The notes under the pieces were generated by a model. It made no database searches, was not told where the DNA came from, and saw only the letters and a program-made list of their open reading frames with translations. Positions 1-8,718 of a stretch of 64,000 bases of DNA are shown here, piece by piece. Numbering within the stretch: the first letter of the stretch is position 1; the number at the start of each line of letters is the position of its first letter. This stretch comes from CALHRB01 sp964473465 (GTDB taxonomy: Bacteria; Bacteroidota; Ignavibacteria; Kapaibacteriales; UBA2268). The DNA lies in NCBI GenBank assembly GCA_964473465.1, contig CAYYPE010000002.1, forward strand, positions 1 through 64,000. Reading direction: 5' to 3'. Position numbers and translations under genes: made by a program.

Positions 1-9
1 CCCATCGGC

Positions 10-32
10 TTTGCCCAATTCCAATGGGCAAA
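10..32. other. 8-bp inverted repeat (hairpin)
   Basis: TTTGCCCA at 10-17 is matched by TGGGCAAA at 25-32 around a 7-nt loop. No T-run follows on the plus strand, so it is not a convincing terminator for plus-strand transcription. The left flank that a minus-strand terminator would need lies outside the window. Confidence 0.45.
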
Positions 33-119
33 TTAATAAAAAAATGTAACTTTTTAAAAATTAATTTGTTTAATTTTATGTTTGGGGTGAAAATATAGAA
101 ATTATCTTTATTATTAATT

Positions 120-719
120 TTGATTAGTATATTGTTTACATCAGCTAATTTAAGCTTTTCAGTCTGTCCCCCAGGGTGGGATTCATATAACTATACTTAT
201 TCTTATCCATATGATAATGGGGTTTGTAATATTACTGTATATTACTGTTATACGACTTTACCAAGCGGAACATTCGTTGTGAGGGTTGATATGATACAAG
301 TTGAAATACCATGTGGATTTCAGGTTGTTGGACGCGAAGAATTCTGGGATGATTTTTATAACAGACTGGGGGATACTGCAATATATTACGGTGGTACTTT
401 CCCTCCGTGTGATGATGTTCACAGCCCTATTAAATATATGGAGATACGAAAAGCATTTTGCTGGAAACTTCATAATTTGGGTGGCAATACAGGATTAGGA
501 AGGATTGTTGACTGCGGATATACGGGCCAATGTATCTGGAATTATAAACTGTGTACTAATTATAATTTTATTCCACCAAAAAACGAGAAAATTCCTTTGG
601 GCAGAACTGCTATAACAGGGGAAAATTGCTCTTCCACACCTCCGGTAGTTCCGCCACAGGGATATGGATGGGGTGATGAATGGTGGACAGAATGTTATAT
701 AATTTCTTGTTACGAATAA
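120..719 (+). CDS. Cys-rich secreted protein, unknown family (start uncertain)
   Basis: I do not recognise this protein. It has about thirteen cysteines over 199 residues and many Tyr/Trp/Gly, as in an exported disulfide-bonded protein. The TTG at 120 is only the first start after a stop. Upstream in the same frame, a GTG at 87-89 encodes Met-Lys-Ile, then TAG (96-98), then Lys-Leu-Ser-Leu-Leu-Leu-Ile-Leu-Ile-Ser running into residue 1 of this call. That is the layout of a signal peptide with an amber codon as its fourth codon. Without the upstream part the protein lacks a charged n-region. It may therefore be a pseudogene, a strain-specific nonsense allele, or carry a sequencing error. The next gene (889) is also secreted. 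Confidence 0.6.
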   Translation: MISILFTSANLSFSVCPPGWDSYNYTYSYPYDNGVCNITVYYCYTTLPSGTFVVRVDMIQVEIPCGFQVVGREEFWDDFYNRLGDTAIYYGGTFPPCDDVHSPIKYMEIRKAFCWKLHNLGGNTGLGRIVDCGYTGQCIWNYKLCTNYNFIPPKNEKIPLGRTAITGENCSSTPPVVPPQGYGWGDEWWTECYIISCYE

Positions 720-816
720 GTTATATTTTAACAAAGAGGATATCGCAAAAAACAAATTTGGGTATAAATGGTCATGCGAGGACGCCTGACCTACCATATA
801 ATTCAAGGACTTAGTA

Positions 817-838
817 GAACAAACATTCGTATTTGTTC
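817..838. other. 7-bp inverted repeat before the BNR protein
   Basis: GAACAAA (817-823) and TTTGTTC (832-838) form perfect arms around an 8-nt loop. The element sits about 50 nt upstream of the ATG at 889, so it would lie in that gene's leader or promoter. No function is assigned. Confidence 0.35.
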
Positions 839-888
839 CAAGGATAATGACTTTTGAGAAAGACTCTTTTTTTATCGGAGAAAAATTT

Positions 889-3168
889 ATGAAATTAAAG
901 AATATTTTATTATTTATTATTCTTTCTATGCACACTTTTGCAACAGAGGTTCCATTCACTCTTGAGAGAATGACAACTTATTTTACTGGAGTTTATGCAG
1001 ATAAAGATATCATATTAGCTTACGGGGGAGGTTCAATAATTTTGAAGTCAACAGACACCGGCAATAGCTGGAGCCAACTTGCTATTGCTAATGATACACT
1101 TGATATTCTTAAAATCAGGAAAATATCTGAAAAATTTTATGGAATACTCGATAAAGATTATATAATCACTTCGAACAACGAAGCTAACAATTGGACTTTA
1201 CACAAGATAAGTAACAATGAGAATATCCTCAGTTTTGATATGGACAAGGAGATAATTTACGTCTTAAAAAATGGGAGAATATCCGTATATGATAATAATT
1301 TAGAATTTATTGAAGATATAGCAATAGATACATCTTTCAATTCTCGTTCAATAAACTTAATTGAGAATAAATTATTTTTGGCATCTGATAGTGGCAAGGT
1401 TATAACTTACGACATTAAAAAAAATTACGAAAAAAATATTATTGACTTTAAGGAAATGGGGTTTTGCAGTGAATGCTCAAGGGTAAAAGATATTCAATAT
1501 TCAGAAGGAAAAATATATCTAGTAATATCACCTAACATATATTCATCAAGTGATTTAGGCAAAACCTGGGTTCTTGCTGCTAACGGAGGAAATGTTATCA
1601 GGGTTTATCAGGATAGCATATATACCATCAACGCAGGAAGTCAAGGGGATTTGATAGCCGGGTTAATTTGGTTATGGAAATGGGAAGATAATGAATATAA
1701 AATAATTACAGACAGATCCAGAATTAAAAGAAGATATACTTATTTGATATCAGTCTCAGATTACACATTTATTAATCGGGATACAATTGTTGCTGTGGGG
1801 GGAGATAAATATATAACAATATCTTACGATGGAGGTAGAAACTGGGATTTAAAATCCAATATAAGATATAATAACCTGACAGGTTTTTTTTGGATTGACA
1901 GTACATCAGCAATGTTTCACAGTAATCGTGGTCAGGTATTCAAGACTACGGACGGTTGGGTAACATTTTTACCTCAATATTACACAGAAAAAGATATAAC
2001 TAAATTTACTTATGTCCATGCATGCTATTATGAGAAGGGCGGATTTGGGTTTGCATACAAATATCAGGGGGATTATACTGCACCAAATTTTATATTAACC
2101 AAGGATTTTGGAGAGCATTATACGATAATCAGGGATGAAAATATTGCAGGATATAATGTCGAGGTTCGTGCAATGATTTTAAAGAGAGATTCTATTTTTC
2201 TATTATTCACACAAGGTCATTGGCATGATTGGCGATACACACAAATATTTTTCCTGGACTCAAACTTAAATTTTCTGGGAAAGAAAATAATTGACTCAAT
2301 GCAAATAATGGATATTAAGCGAATCAATGATTCAAAATTATTGGGTTATGGAAGGGATTATCGTTACTACAACGGCAGGGACTATGATTCAATTGATTTC
2401 TTCATAGCTTATTCTTACGATGGAGGTTTGACATGGGAAAGAGACTTCCAATTTAGTATTCCGGATACTCATATGTCACCTGGAATAGAATTACTTGGAG
2501 ATTATGCTTATACAAGGGGTCTGATTTGGGACAGTTCTGGGAAAAATATTAACTTTATGTACAGAATTGATTTGGTTAATAAAAAAGTTGAAAGGTTGCT
2601 CAGGCATGACAAACAACAACATGATTTAGGTAGATATTTTCAAATGGGTAATTATATAATAACAGGAGGTTGGGAATATCTGCTTTACAACGATAATATT
2701 GATAAAAACCCTTATGATTGGAAACAGATTTATTTCCCTGATTATTATATAACTTTTACAGATAAATATTTTGAAAAAAATACAATTTACGCTTCTGCTT
2801 ACAAAATTAAATCAGGTGCTACTTTTTTATATAAATGCAGGTTCAAAGAACTACCTACAAATGTTGATATGGTTGTTGAAACAGGAACAAAAATATATTG
2901 TTTTCCTCCATATCCTCAACCTGCTGGCAACGATGTGAATATAAAAATCTATTGGGATATGTCATACGACATTAATAATGCAGAATTTTCAGCATTTAAC
3001 ATATATGGTGAAAGAGTGTCTGGAAATGAGAACTTTCGAATGACTGTTGAAAAAGGTTATAGCGGAGTTCTAAATTGGGATTGCAGTTCAGCTAGTAGTG
3101 GAATATATTTTATTTTAATCAAACACGGCGAAACAACCAAGTCTGTTCCGGTGATTATTTTGAAATGA
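889..3168 (+). CDS. Secreted BNR/sialidase-like beta-propeller protein with T9SS sorting domain
   Basis: A 759-residue exported protein. The start at 889 is chosen over the upstream in-frame ATG at 847 because GGAG lies 8 nt before it and it begins directly with a Lys-containing signal peptide (MKLKN then a hydrophobic run). Asp-box (BNR) motifs of the form S-x-D-x-G-x-x-W recur along the chain (STDTGNSW, SSDLGKTW, SYDGGRNW, SYDGGLTW), typical of sialidase/YCF48-like propellers. The last 80 or so residues look like a type IX secretion C-terminal domain: a beta-rich segment, then SSGIYFILIKHG and a closing VPVIIL strand. It is likely surface-exposed or released. The sialidase fold does not by itself show glycosidase activity. 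Confidence 0.8.
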   Translation: MKLKNILLFIILSMHTFATEVPFTLERMTTYFTGVYADKDIILAYGGGSIILKSTDTGNSWSQLAIANDTLDILKIRKISEKFYGILDKDYIITSNNEANNWTLHKISNNENILSFDMDKEIIYVLKNGRISVYDNNLEFIEDIAIDTSFNSRSINLIENKLFLASDSGKVITYDIKKNYEKNIIDFKEMGFCSECSRVKDIQYSEGKIYLVISPNIYSSSDLGKTWVLAANGGNVIRVYQDSIYTINAGSQGDLIAGLIWLWKWEDNEYKIITDRSRIKRRYTYLISVSDYTFINRDTIVAVGGDKYITISYDGGRNWDLKSNIRYNNLTGFFWIDSTSAMFHSNRGQVFKTTDGWVTFLPQYYTEKDITKFTYVHACYYEKGGFGFAYKYQGDYTAPNFILTKDFGEHYTIIRDENIAGYNVEVRAMILKRDSIFLLFTQGHWHDWRYTQIFFLDSNLNFLGKKIIDSMQIMDIKRINDSKLLGYGRDYRYYNGRDYDSIDFFIAYSYDGGLTWERDFQFSIPDTHMSPGIELLGDYAYTRGLIWDSSGKNINFMYRIDLVNKKVERLLRHDKQQHDLGRYFQMGNYIITGGWEYLLYNDNIDKNPYDWKQIYFPDYYITFTDKYFEKNTIYASAYKIKSGATFLYKCRFKELPTNVDMVVETGTKIYCFPPYPQPAGNDVNIKIYWDMSYDINNAEFSAFNIYGERVSGNENFRMTVEKGYSGVLNWDCSSASSGIYFILIKHGETTKSVPVIILK

Positions 3169-3259
3169 ATTTTCTTTTAAAGGTTTGTTCTTCCCAGCTT
3201 GCCGCCTGGCATCTAGTTTGTCCGTCTTGGCGATTGGGTGGGCAGGTTTGTGAATATTT

Positions 3260-3299
3260 GAATAGCCACTACTGAATAGCCACTACTTTCAAGTAGTGG
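3260..3299. repeat. 14-bp tandem repeat fused to a 9-bp palindrome
   Basis: GAATAGCCACTACT occurs twice back to back (3260-3273, 3274-3287). The second copy runs into CCACTACTT-TC-AAGTAGTGG (3280-3299), a near-perfect palindrome. There is no T-run on either side, so it is not a standard terminator. Confidence 0.6.
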
Positions 3300-3630
3300 G
3301 GGATTATAAAAAAAGTTGTAGTTAATCTCATCCGGAAGAACAGACGCCCCTGTTTGTTCTTACATCTGTCGTTCCCCCGAATGACATTAATAACAGATTT
3401 ATTTAAAACCTTATTTTTCTTAAAAACCTTAGTAGAAGGAAGATGAATCAAAGTATATATAATATCCTTATTAATTATTTTATTTTCATTTCACTGCATC
3501 GAGAACAAATAAGTTAATAAGGTTGTTTCTGTTTTTGCTTTGTTTTCTACTAAGGTTGAATAAGGGAAAATAAGGTTTTATTCTGGATTCCCTGACAAGC
3601 AGGGTATGACAGTGTCTATTTGGGCTGTGG

Positions 3631-3650
3631 ATTCCCGTTTACACGGGAAT
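3631..3650. repeat. REP-like palindrome ATTCCCGT-n4-ACGGGAAT
   Basis: A perfect 8-bp stem with a 4-nt loop, embedded in GGATTCCCG...CGGGAATGA. An inverted, degraded relative with the shared CATTCCCACGAAAG core lies at about 3671-3692, and another degraded copy (ATTCCCTG...CAGGGTATGACA) at about 3587-3611. Confidence 0.55.
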
Positions 3651-3754
3651 GAGATACTACTGCCCTTTGTCATTCCCACGAAAGTCGGAATCTAATAACT
3701 AAATATAACTTTAACATTTTAATTAAAAAATTGAATTAAGAACGGAAAAAATGA

Positions 3755-4051
3755 TTAATCCATTTCGCTTAAAAGGTTTCGAGTGATTTCTTCCCATTCA
3801 ACATCGTAAGGAATTTTTGTTTTTTCTCTTCCGGCTATGGAATACCAGTATGATGCGTTCCATTCGTCTGGTTCTTTTCGATGAAGATAAGCGTGAACCC
3901 ATGCTGCATTTTTTGTGTGCATAGACTGGACAATTTGATGAGCTTTGTCCCAATCCCCTTTAGCATCATACCATAATGCTTTTAATTCATTGCTTATTTC
4001 CTTGGGAAGAGAGTTCTCTTTGAGAGTAACCTTGAATTCGTTAACTGTCAT
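3755..4051 (-). CDS. Small conserved protein of unknown function (98 aa)
   Basis: The sequence GDWDKAHQIVQ...WVHAYLHRKEPDEWNASYWYSIAGR has the look of a small conserved cytosolic family with alternating helices, in which a Trp-rich WVHAYLHRKE-n-A-n-YWY-n-AGR core is preserved; I do not know a named function. The ATG at 4051 is preferred over the TTG at 4057, because it sits 2 nt after the ispD stop (4054-4056) with AGG about 10 nt upstream, suggesting translational coupling. It is the last gene of a minus-strand run with ispD and the GWxTD gene. Confidence 0.75.
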   Translation of the reverse strand: MTVNEFKVTLKENSLPKEISNELKALWYDAKGDWDKAHQIVQSMHTKNAAWVHAYLHRKEPDEWNASYWYSIAGREKTKIPYDVEWEEITRNLLSEMD

Positions 4052-4053
4052 TT

Positions 4054-4746
4054 TCAATAATACCTAACTTTTGCCAATACTTCCGAAAGCCAAAAATCTG
4101 GTTTTGAGGTAATTTTTATATTGAATTCTTCACCGGGGATAACGTGAACGTTATACCCAAGATTTTCAACGAGAGTAGCATCGTCGGTAATTGAAGAAGA
4201 ATTATTTTCTAAAGATTTATAAGCTTGATAGATAATTTCGGTTCTGAATCCCTGTGGTGTTTGGACGCTTACAAGGGTATCCCTTGCTATAGTCCCTTGA
4301 ATGAAATTCTCTTCATCAATCACCTTGATTGTTTCCTTGGGAGTTAATCCGGGTATTGCAGCTCCAAAAATTTTTGTTGCTTCAATAATTTCCTGAACAA
4401 GCAAAGGGCTGGCAAATGGGCGGACAGCATCGTGAATGAGAACAATCTCGGAATTAAGAACCGATTTTGTATTCATCGCATTCATAACAGAATACTGTCT
4501 CTCTTTGCCGCCGTCAACAAGGTCAGTAACTTTGGATATATTATAATCTCTAATATATGCTTCAAGTTTGTTTTTGTACTGCGGCAAAACAGATACAACA
4601 ATGGAAGTAATATCTGGGGTGATTTCGAAAACAAGCAAAGTTCTAACAATTACGGGTATTCCATCAAGTATAACAAATTGCTTGGGAATATTTCCGCCGA
4701 ATCTATCGCCGGTACCGCCGGCAGGAATAATTGCTGCTATGTTCAT
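4054..4746 (-). CDS. ispD: 2-C-methyl-D-erythritol 4-phosphate cytidylyltransferase
   Basis: Transfers CMP from CTP to MEP in the non-mevalonate isoprenoid pathway. The N-terminal nucleotide-binding loop PAGGTGDRFGGNIPKQF is present, followed by VLIHDAVRPF and ITDDATLVE, all hallmark positions of IspD. With the ATG at 4746 the protein is 230 aa, the usual family length; the longer in-frame reading (to 4818) would add 24 residues overlapping the upstream gene. It starts 10 bp after the GWxTD gene ends and is followed at 2 bp by the small conserved gene. Its product feeds the isoprenoids used by HpnC/HpnD, encoded at 20.6-22.5 kb. Confidence 0.93.
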   Translation of the reverse strand: MNIAAIIPAGGTGDRFGGNIPKQFVILDGIPVIVRTLLVFEITPDITSIVVSVLPQYKNKLEAYIRDYNISKVTDLVDGGKERQYSVMNAMNTKSVLNSEIVLIHDAVRPFASPLLVQEIIEATKIFGAAIPGLTPKETIKVIDEENFIQGTIARDTLVSVQTPQGFRTEIIYQAYKSLENNSSSITDDATLVENLGYNVHVIPGEEFNIKITSKPDFWLSEVLAKVRYY

Positions 4747-4756
4747 TTTATGATTT

Positions 4757-6079
4757 TTATCTTTCATAACGATACTTTTCGCTAATTGAAGGTGGTTGAT
4801 AAAGTTTATAATCTCCAAAGCCGTTATAATCTACGAATATAAACTGACGATTGTTGGAATAAGTCCAACGTTCAAAAACCCTGTTATCACCGTAAGGTGT
4901 TTGTCTTTCTATATTATATGGTTTGCCAAAAATGATAAATACCATTCCTTTGTCCGTTCTCCAGCCCTCGACATAAGATCTGAAATTTTTATTAGCATAA
5001 TCCACTCTTGAATAATATTCTTCAAAAGCTTCGTTACGGTCAGTATTAGGGGTTGGATCTAATTTTTTCCAGAACTGTTCAAACCTGATTTGTTTTTCCT
5101 CGATTGTAGAACCAGCTTCGATAAAATCAATTTCTTCCTGATTGGCAACATATCTGAGTTGTTTTATGGATTTATTGAGGTCGCTTATAAATACACCGGA
5201 AATAGTTCTAAAAATACGGATTGACCGCTCAGTAACAGCAAGAAAAGCCGAAGGTTCGAAATCATTCTCATCGGCTAAGGGCTTCATAGCAGTTAATCTC
5301 AATGTATATCCACCCTGAAGAATGTTTTTGGGAAGAATAATTCTTATATAGTTTCGGTTGACTGATTGGCTTGTTTTTCTATTGATTTTTTTGCTTTTTT
5401 CAACTACTTCACCATCGGAATTAATTAATTCATAAAAATAATCAACTGATTCTAAGTTCAATTTTGAATAAAATTCAAAAAAAATGAAGAATCCGTCGCT
5501 TAGATCACCGACATTTTCGGATAAGTGCGGTGTGATTTTGAATCTTCCGTCTCTTTCTTCAATAGAGCTTACAAGCATTAATCCACTCAATGAAAAATTG
5601 AAATCGTTAAAATTTAGCACTGTTAGGACTCTGGATTTTTGTGAGCTCTTTTTAGTAAAATTGTCTAAGATAGAGGCAGTAATTTCGTATTTTCCGGGGG
5701 GCAGGAAAAAAATATTCTGAGTATAATCAAAAGATGCATTTGAGCCAAGAGAAACATTATAATCTTCCTCAAATATTTTTCTTTGGGCAGTTTTTGTTTC
5801 TACAAGAGTATTATTATTATCAAAAATTGAAATAGATAGTTCGTAAGAAGCACTGTAAAGGTTACCTGACTTGAAAAATGTAAGGTTCTGATAAGGAACA
5901 ACAACAAATGCATCAACCCTTCCGAGAGTATCATTTTCTGATTTAAAGCAAATAGCATCGAAATAAAAGTTTCCCGTTGATACTTCTTTTTCAGAAACCT
6001 GAGAAAGCAAGTTAAAAGGAAAAACAAAAAGTATAATCAGCTTTAATATGATAAAAGCCTTAAAACGATAAAAATTCAT
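4757..6079 (-). CDS. GWxTD domain-containing secreted protein
   Basis: A 440-residue protein with an N-terminal signal sequence (KAFIILKLIILFVFPFNLLSQ). The C-terminal domain has GWRTDKGMVFIIFGKPYNIE, the GWxTD motif that names a family found almost only in the Bacteroidota/Chlorobiota/Acidobacteriota range. The middle is beta-rich, of the kind that describes a format like an extracellular beta-sandwich (NGGYTLRLTAMKP-like segments). The family function is unknown; the location is likely periplasmic. First gene of the minus-strand run leading into ispD. Confidence 0.85.
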   Translation of the reverse strand: MNFYRFKAFIILKLIILFVFPFNLLSQVSEKEVSTGNFYFDAICFKSENDTLGRVDAFVVVPYQNLTFFKSGNLYSASYELSISIFDNNNTLVETKTAQRKIFEEDYNVSLGSNASFDYTQNIFFLPPGKYEITASILDNFTKKSSQKSRVLTVLNFNDFNFSLSGLMLVSSIEERDGRFKITPHLSENVGDLSDGFFIFFEFYSKLNLESVDYFYELINSDGEVVEKSKKINRKTSQSVNRNYIRIILPKNILQGGYTLRLTAMKPLADENDFEPSAFLAVTERSIRIFRTISGVFISDLNKSIKQLRYVANQEEIDFIEAGSTIEEKQIRFEQFWKKLDPTPNTDRNEAFEEYYSRVDYANKNFRSYVEGWRTDKGMVFIIFGKPYNIERQTPYGDNRVFERWTYSNNRQFIFVDYNGFGDYKLYQPPSISEKYRYER

Positions 6080-6171
6080 AAATAATAAAATAAAAATGTC
6101 ATCATTTAGAAAATAAAAATAACGTTGAAACTATTATATTAATACATTAAAATCAATAAAAAAAAATAAAT

Positions 6172-6179
6172 TACGTTTG
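6172..6179 (+). promoter_or_regulatory. TAnnTTTG -7 box upstream of the PqqD-like gene
   Basis: TACGTTTG matches the Bacteroidota -7 consensus TAnnTTTG and lies 43 nt upstream of the TTG start. No clear TTG -33 box was found at the canonical spacing. Confidence 0.4.
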
Positions 6180-6222
6180 ATTTTCTTTAAACTAAAGATA
6201 AGAGATTAATTAAGGCAAAGAA

Positions 6223-6594
6223 TTGGCGGGAATTTTCAGTAAAAATAAGAAGAAGAAACTTAACTACCTCGAAATGACACCTTTTGCAATTTATTCCCAC
6301 GAATTTAATTCAAAAGGCAACATTGATGTGCTTGTTCCAAGGTTTACTGATAAAGTGTTCGGGAAACTTCTTCAGCCCCGATTAAAAAATAAGTATATCA
6401 AGGCAAATTTAGATGAATTCGGCTCAGCAACTTGGCTGTTAATCAATGGTAATAATTCTGTTACAAGAATAGGCGAATTACTGACCGAAAAATTTGGCGA
6501 ACAAATTCAACCCGTCTATGATAGATTAACATTATTTTTGACAGAACTATACAATGCAGGTTTTATTTCATTTAAAGAATTAGAAAGGAATTAA
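6223..6594 (+). CDS. PqqD-like peptide-chaperone family protein
   Basis: 123 residues. The C-terminal two thirds (LDEFGSATWLLINGNNSVTRIGELLTEKFG...RLTLFLTELYNAGFISF) fits the winged-helix PqqD fold, in which D-x-x-G-x-x-x-W and the final GFI segment are characteristic. In PQQ and other RiPP systems PqqD binds the precursor peptide, but no radical SAM enzyme or precursor is visible here; stand-alone PqqD-like proteins are common in Bacteroidota. The start is a TTG, the only candidate after the upstream in-frame TAA, with AAGG about 9 nt before it. Two nt separate it from pepD, so the two are probably co-transcribed. Confidence 0.7.
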   Translation: MAGIFSKNKKKKLNYLEMTPFAIYSHEFNSKGNIDVLVPRFTDKVFGKLLQPRLKNKYIKANLDEFGSATWLLINGNNSVTRIGELLTEKFGEQIQPVYDRLTLFLTELYNAGFISFKELERN

Positions 6595-6596
6595 TT

Positions 6597-8060
6597 ATGG
6601 GAAATGTTCTTGGTTCTTTAGAACCAAAAAGCGTCTGGAATTTTTTTGAGGAAATCACTCAAATTCCAAGACCCTCAAAAAAAGAGGAAAAAATTGCAGC
6701 TTATATCATTGATTTTGCCAAAAAACATGGCTTTGAATACAAAACTGATAAGCTTGGCAACATTGTTGTTCGCAAACCAGCTACTCCGGGTATGGAAAAC
6801 AGGGTTCCAACAGTCATTCAGGGACATCTCGATATGGTCTGCGAGAAAAATGCTGATGTCGAATTCGATTTCTTGACCGACCCAATACAGCCTTGGATAG
6901 ATGGAGATTGGGTAAAAGCAAAAGGAACTACCCTTGGAGCCGATAACGGAATTGGATTAGCCATGGGTTTGGCAGTTCTTGCTTCCAATGATATCCCACA
7001 TCCACCGATGGAACTGCTTTGCACTCTTGACGAGGAGACAGGTTTAACAGGTGCTGTTCAACTTGGGACTGACCTTTTGAACGGAAGAATTTTAATAAAT
7101 CTGGACTCTGAAGAAGATGGTGCTTTTACAATCGGATGTGCAGGAGGAACAAATACCTCTGCTACATTTATGTATGACGAAGATGCTGTCCCATCGGGTT
7201 CTGTAGCCTATGAAGTAGCTATCAGAGGATTGCAGGGTGGACATTCTGGCATCGAAATACACGATGGGCGCGCTAATGCCATAAAATTACTAAACAGATT
7301 TTTATGGACTATAACTAAAAATCTCGATGTCAGAATATCATCAATCAAGGCAGGCAGTGCTCATAACGCAATTCCAAGAGAAGCCTTCGCTGTGGTTACC
7401 TTGTCACCCGCAATTGAGAATCAATTCAGGGAAAAAGTTGCCGAATTCGATAGAATTTACAAAAGTGAATGGCAAACCAAAGAAAAAAATATATCGCTGA
7501 CCGCCGAAACAACCTCTCTTCCGACAAGAATAATGTCAAAGAGTCTTCAGAAAAGGTTATTAACTTCGATTTATGCAGCGCCACACGGACCTTTGAGATA
7601 TAGCCCTGATATACCCGGCTTGGTTCAGACTTCGACCAATCTTGCGATAGTTGAAACAAGACCATTGGAGATTTTCGTATTGACAAGCCAGAGAAGTTCA
7701 GTCGAAACAGAAAAAACTGATATGGCTAATACTGTAAGGAGTTCCTTCGAACTTGGTGGTGCAGTTGTCCGTCACGGTGATGGTTATCCGGCATGGCAGC
7801 CAAATATTAATTCACCAATTTTGAATACGGCAATAAAAATCTACAAGGAAATGACCGGTAAAGAACCGAAAGTAGAAGCAATTCATGCAGGTTTGGAATG
7901 TGGTTTAATCGGGGAAAAATATCCCGGAATGGATATGTTATCTTTCGGACCAACCCTGAAAGAAGTCCACTCACCAAACGAGAAAGTCCAGATTTCAACC
8001 GTTCAGAATTGTTGGAACTTATTAGTTAAAATACTGGAAAATATTCCGGGAAAAAATTAA
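6597..8060 (+). CDS. pepD: Aminoacyl-histidine dipeptidase (M20/M28-like metallopeptidase)
   Basis: Cytosolic zinc dipeptidase (PepD/carnosinase type) that hydrolyses Xaa-His and other dipeptides. Visible metal and catalytic motifs: GHLDMVCEK (His and Asp), GADNGIGLAMG (bridging Asp), DEETGLTGA (catalytic Glu and ligand), ECGLIGEKYPGMDMLSFGP near the C-terminus. The 487-aa length matches the family. The lid-domain motif LQGGHSGIEIH is present. Preceded at 2 nt by the PqqD-like gene and followed by a bidirectional terminator. Confidence 0.93.
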   Translation: MGNVLGSLEPKSVWNFFEEITQIPRPSKKEEKIAAYIIDFAKKHGFEYKTDKLGNIVVRKPATPGMENRVPTVIQGHLDMVCEKNADVEFDFLTDPIQPWIDGDWVKAKGTTLGADNGIGLAMGLAVLASNDIPHPPMELLCTLDEETGLTGAVQLGTDLLNGRILINLDSEEDGAFTIGCAGGTNTSATFMYDEDAVPSGSVAYEVAIRGLQGGHSGIEIHDGRANAIKLLNRFLWTITKNLDVRISSIKAGSAHNAIPREAFAVVTLSPAIENQFREKVAEFDRIYKSEWQTKEKNISLTAETTSLPTRIMSKSLQKRLLTSIYAAPHGPLRYSPDIPGLVQTSTNLAIVETRPLEIFVLTSQRSSVETEKTDMANTVRSSFELGGAVVRHGDGYPAWQPNINSPILNTAIKIYKEMTGKEPKVEAIHAGLECGLIGEKYPGMDMLSFGPTLKEVHSPNEKVQISTVQNCWNLLVKILENIPGKN

Positions 8061-8080
8061 TTTAAGCATAAAAAATGCAT

Positions 8081-8118
8081 AGCCGCACTCAATATACAAA
8101 TTGAATGCGGCTTTTCTT
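8081..8118. terminator. Bidirectional rho-independent terminator
   Basis: AGCCGCACTCAAT / ATTGAATGCGGCT is a 13-bp stem with one mismatch. It is followed by TTTTCTTT on the plus strand (ending pepD) and flanked on the left by an A-run that gives a T-run on the minus strand (ending the response regulator). Confidence 0.85.
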
Positions 8119-8132
8119 TGTTAAACAAATTA

Positions 8133-8624
8133 TCAGGCTTTATCTAATTCTTCCTGAAGCATTTCCTCGGGCGATTTGCCGTTAAGTTCAATTTCTTTAT
8201 TCTTTATTTTCTGAATAAGTTCAAGAAGAATTTTGTTCTTTTTCATTTCAAGCGAGAATTTAGAAAGGAATCTGACCTTAGCAACAAGCAGTTTTTCTTC
8301 AATCGGTTTACTGAGAAAATCATCAGCGCCGGCATCAACAGATTTAATCTGGTTAGCAACATCGTTTAGAGCTGTTACTATTACGACAGGTATATCTTTT
8401 GTATGTTCCTGTGATTTCAATCTTTTGACTGTTTCGTAACCGTCCATTCTTGGCATCATAACATCGAGAATAATAGCATCGGGAATTCTTTCCTCCACCT
8501 TTTCAAGGCACTCAACACCGTCGTAAGCCTCGCCAGCCAGATATCCATTGGTTTCAAGATATCTTTTCAGAAGCTTTGTTGTGATTTTGTTATCATCAAC
8601 GACAAGTATAAATGGTTTTTCCAT
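8133..8624 (-). CDS. Single-domain response regulator
   Basis: A CheY-like receiver: acidic pair VVDDNK at the N-terminus, phospho-acceptor Asp in AIILDVMMPRMDG, Thr in VIVTAL and conserved Lys in LSKPIEEK. A 40-residue helical tail (EMKKNKILLELIQKIKNKEIELNGKS) follows instead of a DNA-binding or output domain, so signalling is likely by protein contact. The ATG at 8624, preceded by GGG, is preferred over the upstream TTG at 8636. No cognate histidine kinase is in the window. Confidence 0.9.
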   Translation of the reverse strand: MEKPFILVVDDNKITTKLLKRYLETNGYLAGEAYDGVECLEKVEERIPDAIILDVMMPRMDGYETVKRLKSQEHTKDIPVVIVTALNDVANQIKSVDAGADDFLSKPIEEKLLVAKVRFLSKFSLEMKKNKILLELIQKIKNKEIELNGKSPEEMLQEELDKA

Positions 8625-8663
8625 AAATTTTCCCAATCATAATAAAATATTTCACAATAATTT

Positions 8664-8671
8664 CAAATTTA
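8664..8671 (-). promoter_or_regulatory. TAnnTTTG -7 box for the response regulator
   Basis: On the minus strand the sequence reads TAAATTTG, 39 nt upstream of the ATG at 8624. This is the same spacing seen before several other genes in the window. Confidence 0.4.
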
Positions 8672-8718
8672 ATTAAATAACTAATAAATTTATCGGCAAT
8701 TTTAAAAAATCTATAATA

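Larger units (their letters stand above)
3169..3754. repeat. 586-bp gene-free stretch with palindromic repeats
   Basis: I see no convincing gene here; a 60-codon minus-strand ORF (3269-3451) has no recognisable features. The stretch holds a 14-bp tandem duplication (3260-3273 and 3274-3287), a 9-bp palindrome (3280-3288 / 3291-3299), and three degenerate copies of an element of the ATTCCCG-n-CGGGAAT type: near 3587-3611, at 3631-3650, and inverted near 3671-3692. Such short palindromic units are commonly dispersed in intergenic DNA of AT-rich genomes. Confidence 0.55.

Noticed and set aside
495..959. 154-codon minus-strand ORF across two plus-strand genes
   Set aside because: It lies opposite the Cys-rich gene and the start of the BNR protein; composition follows the complement of those genes and no motif is present.
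3269..3451. 60-codon minus-strand ORF
   Set aside because: It crosses the palindromic repeats, has no ribosome-binding site or known motif, and reads as low-complexity sequence.
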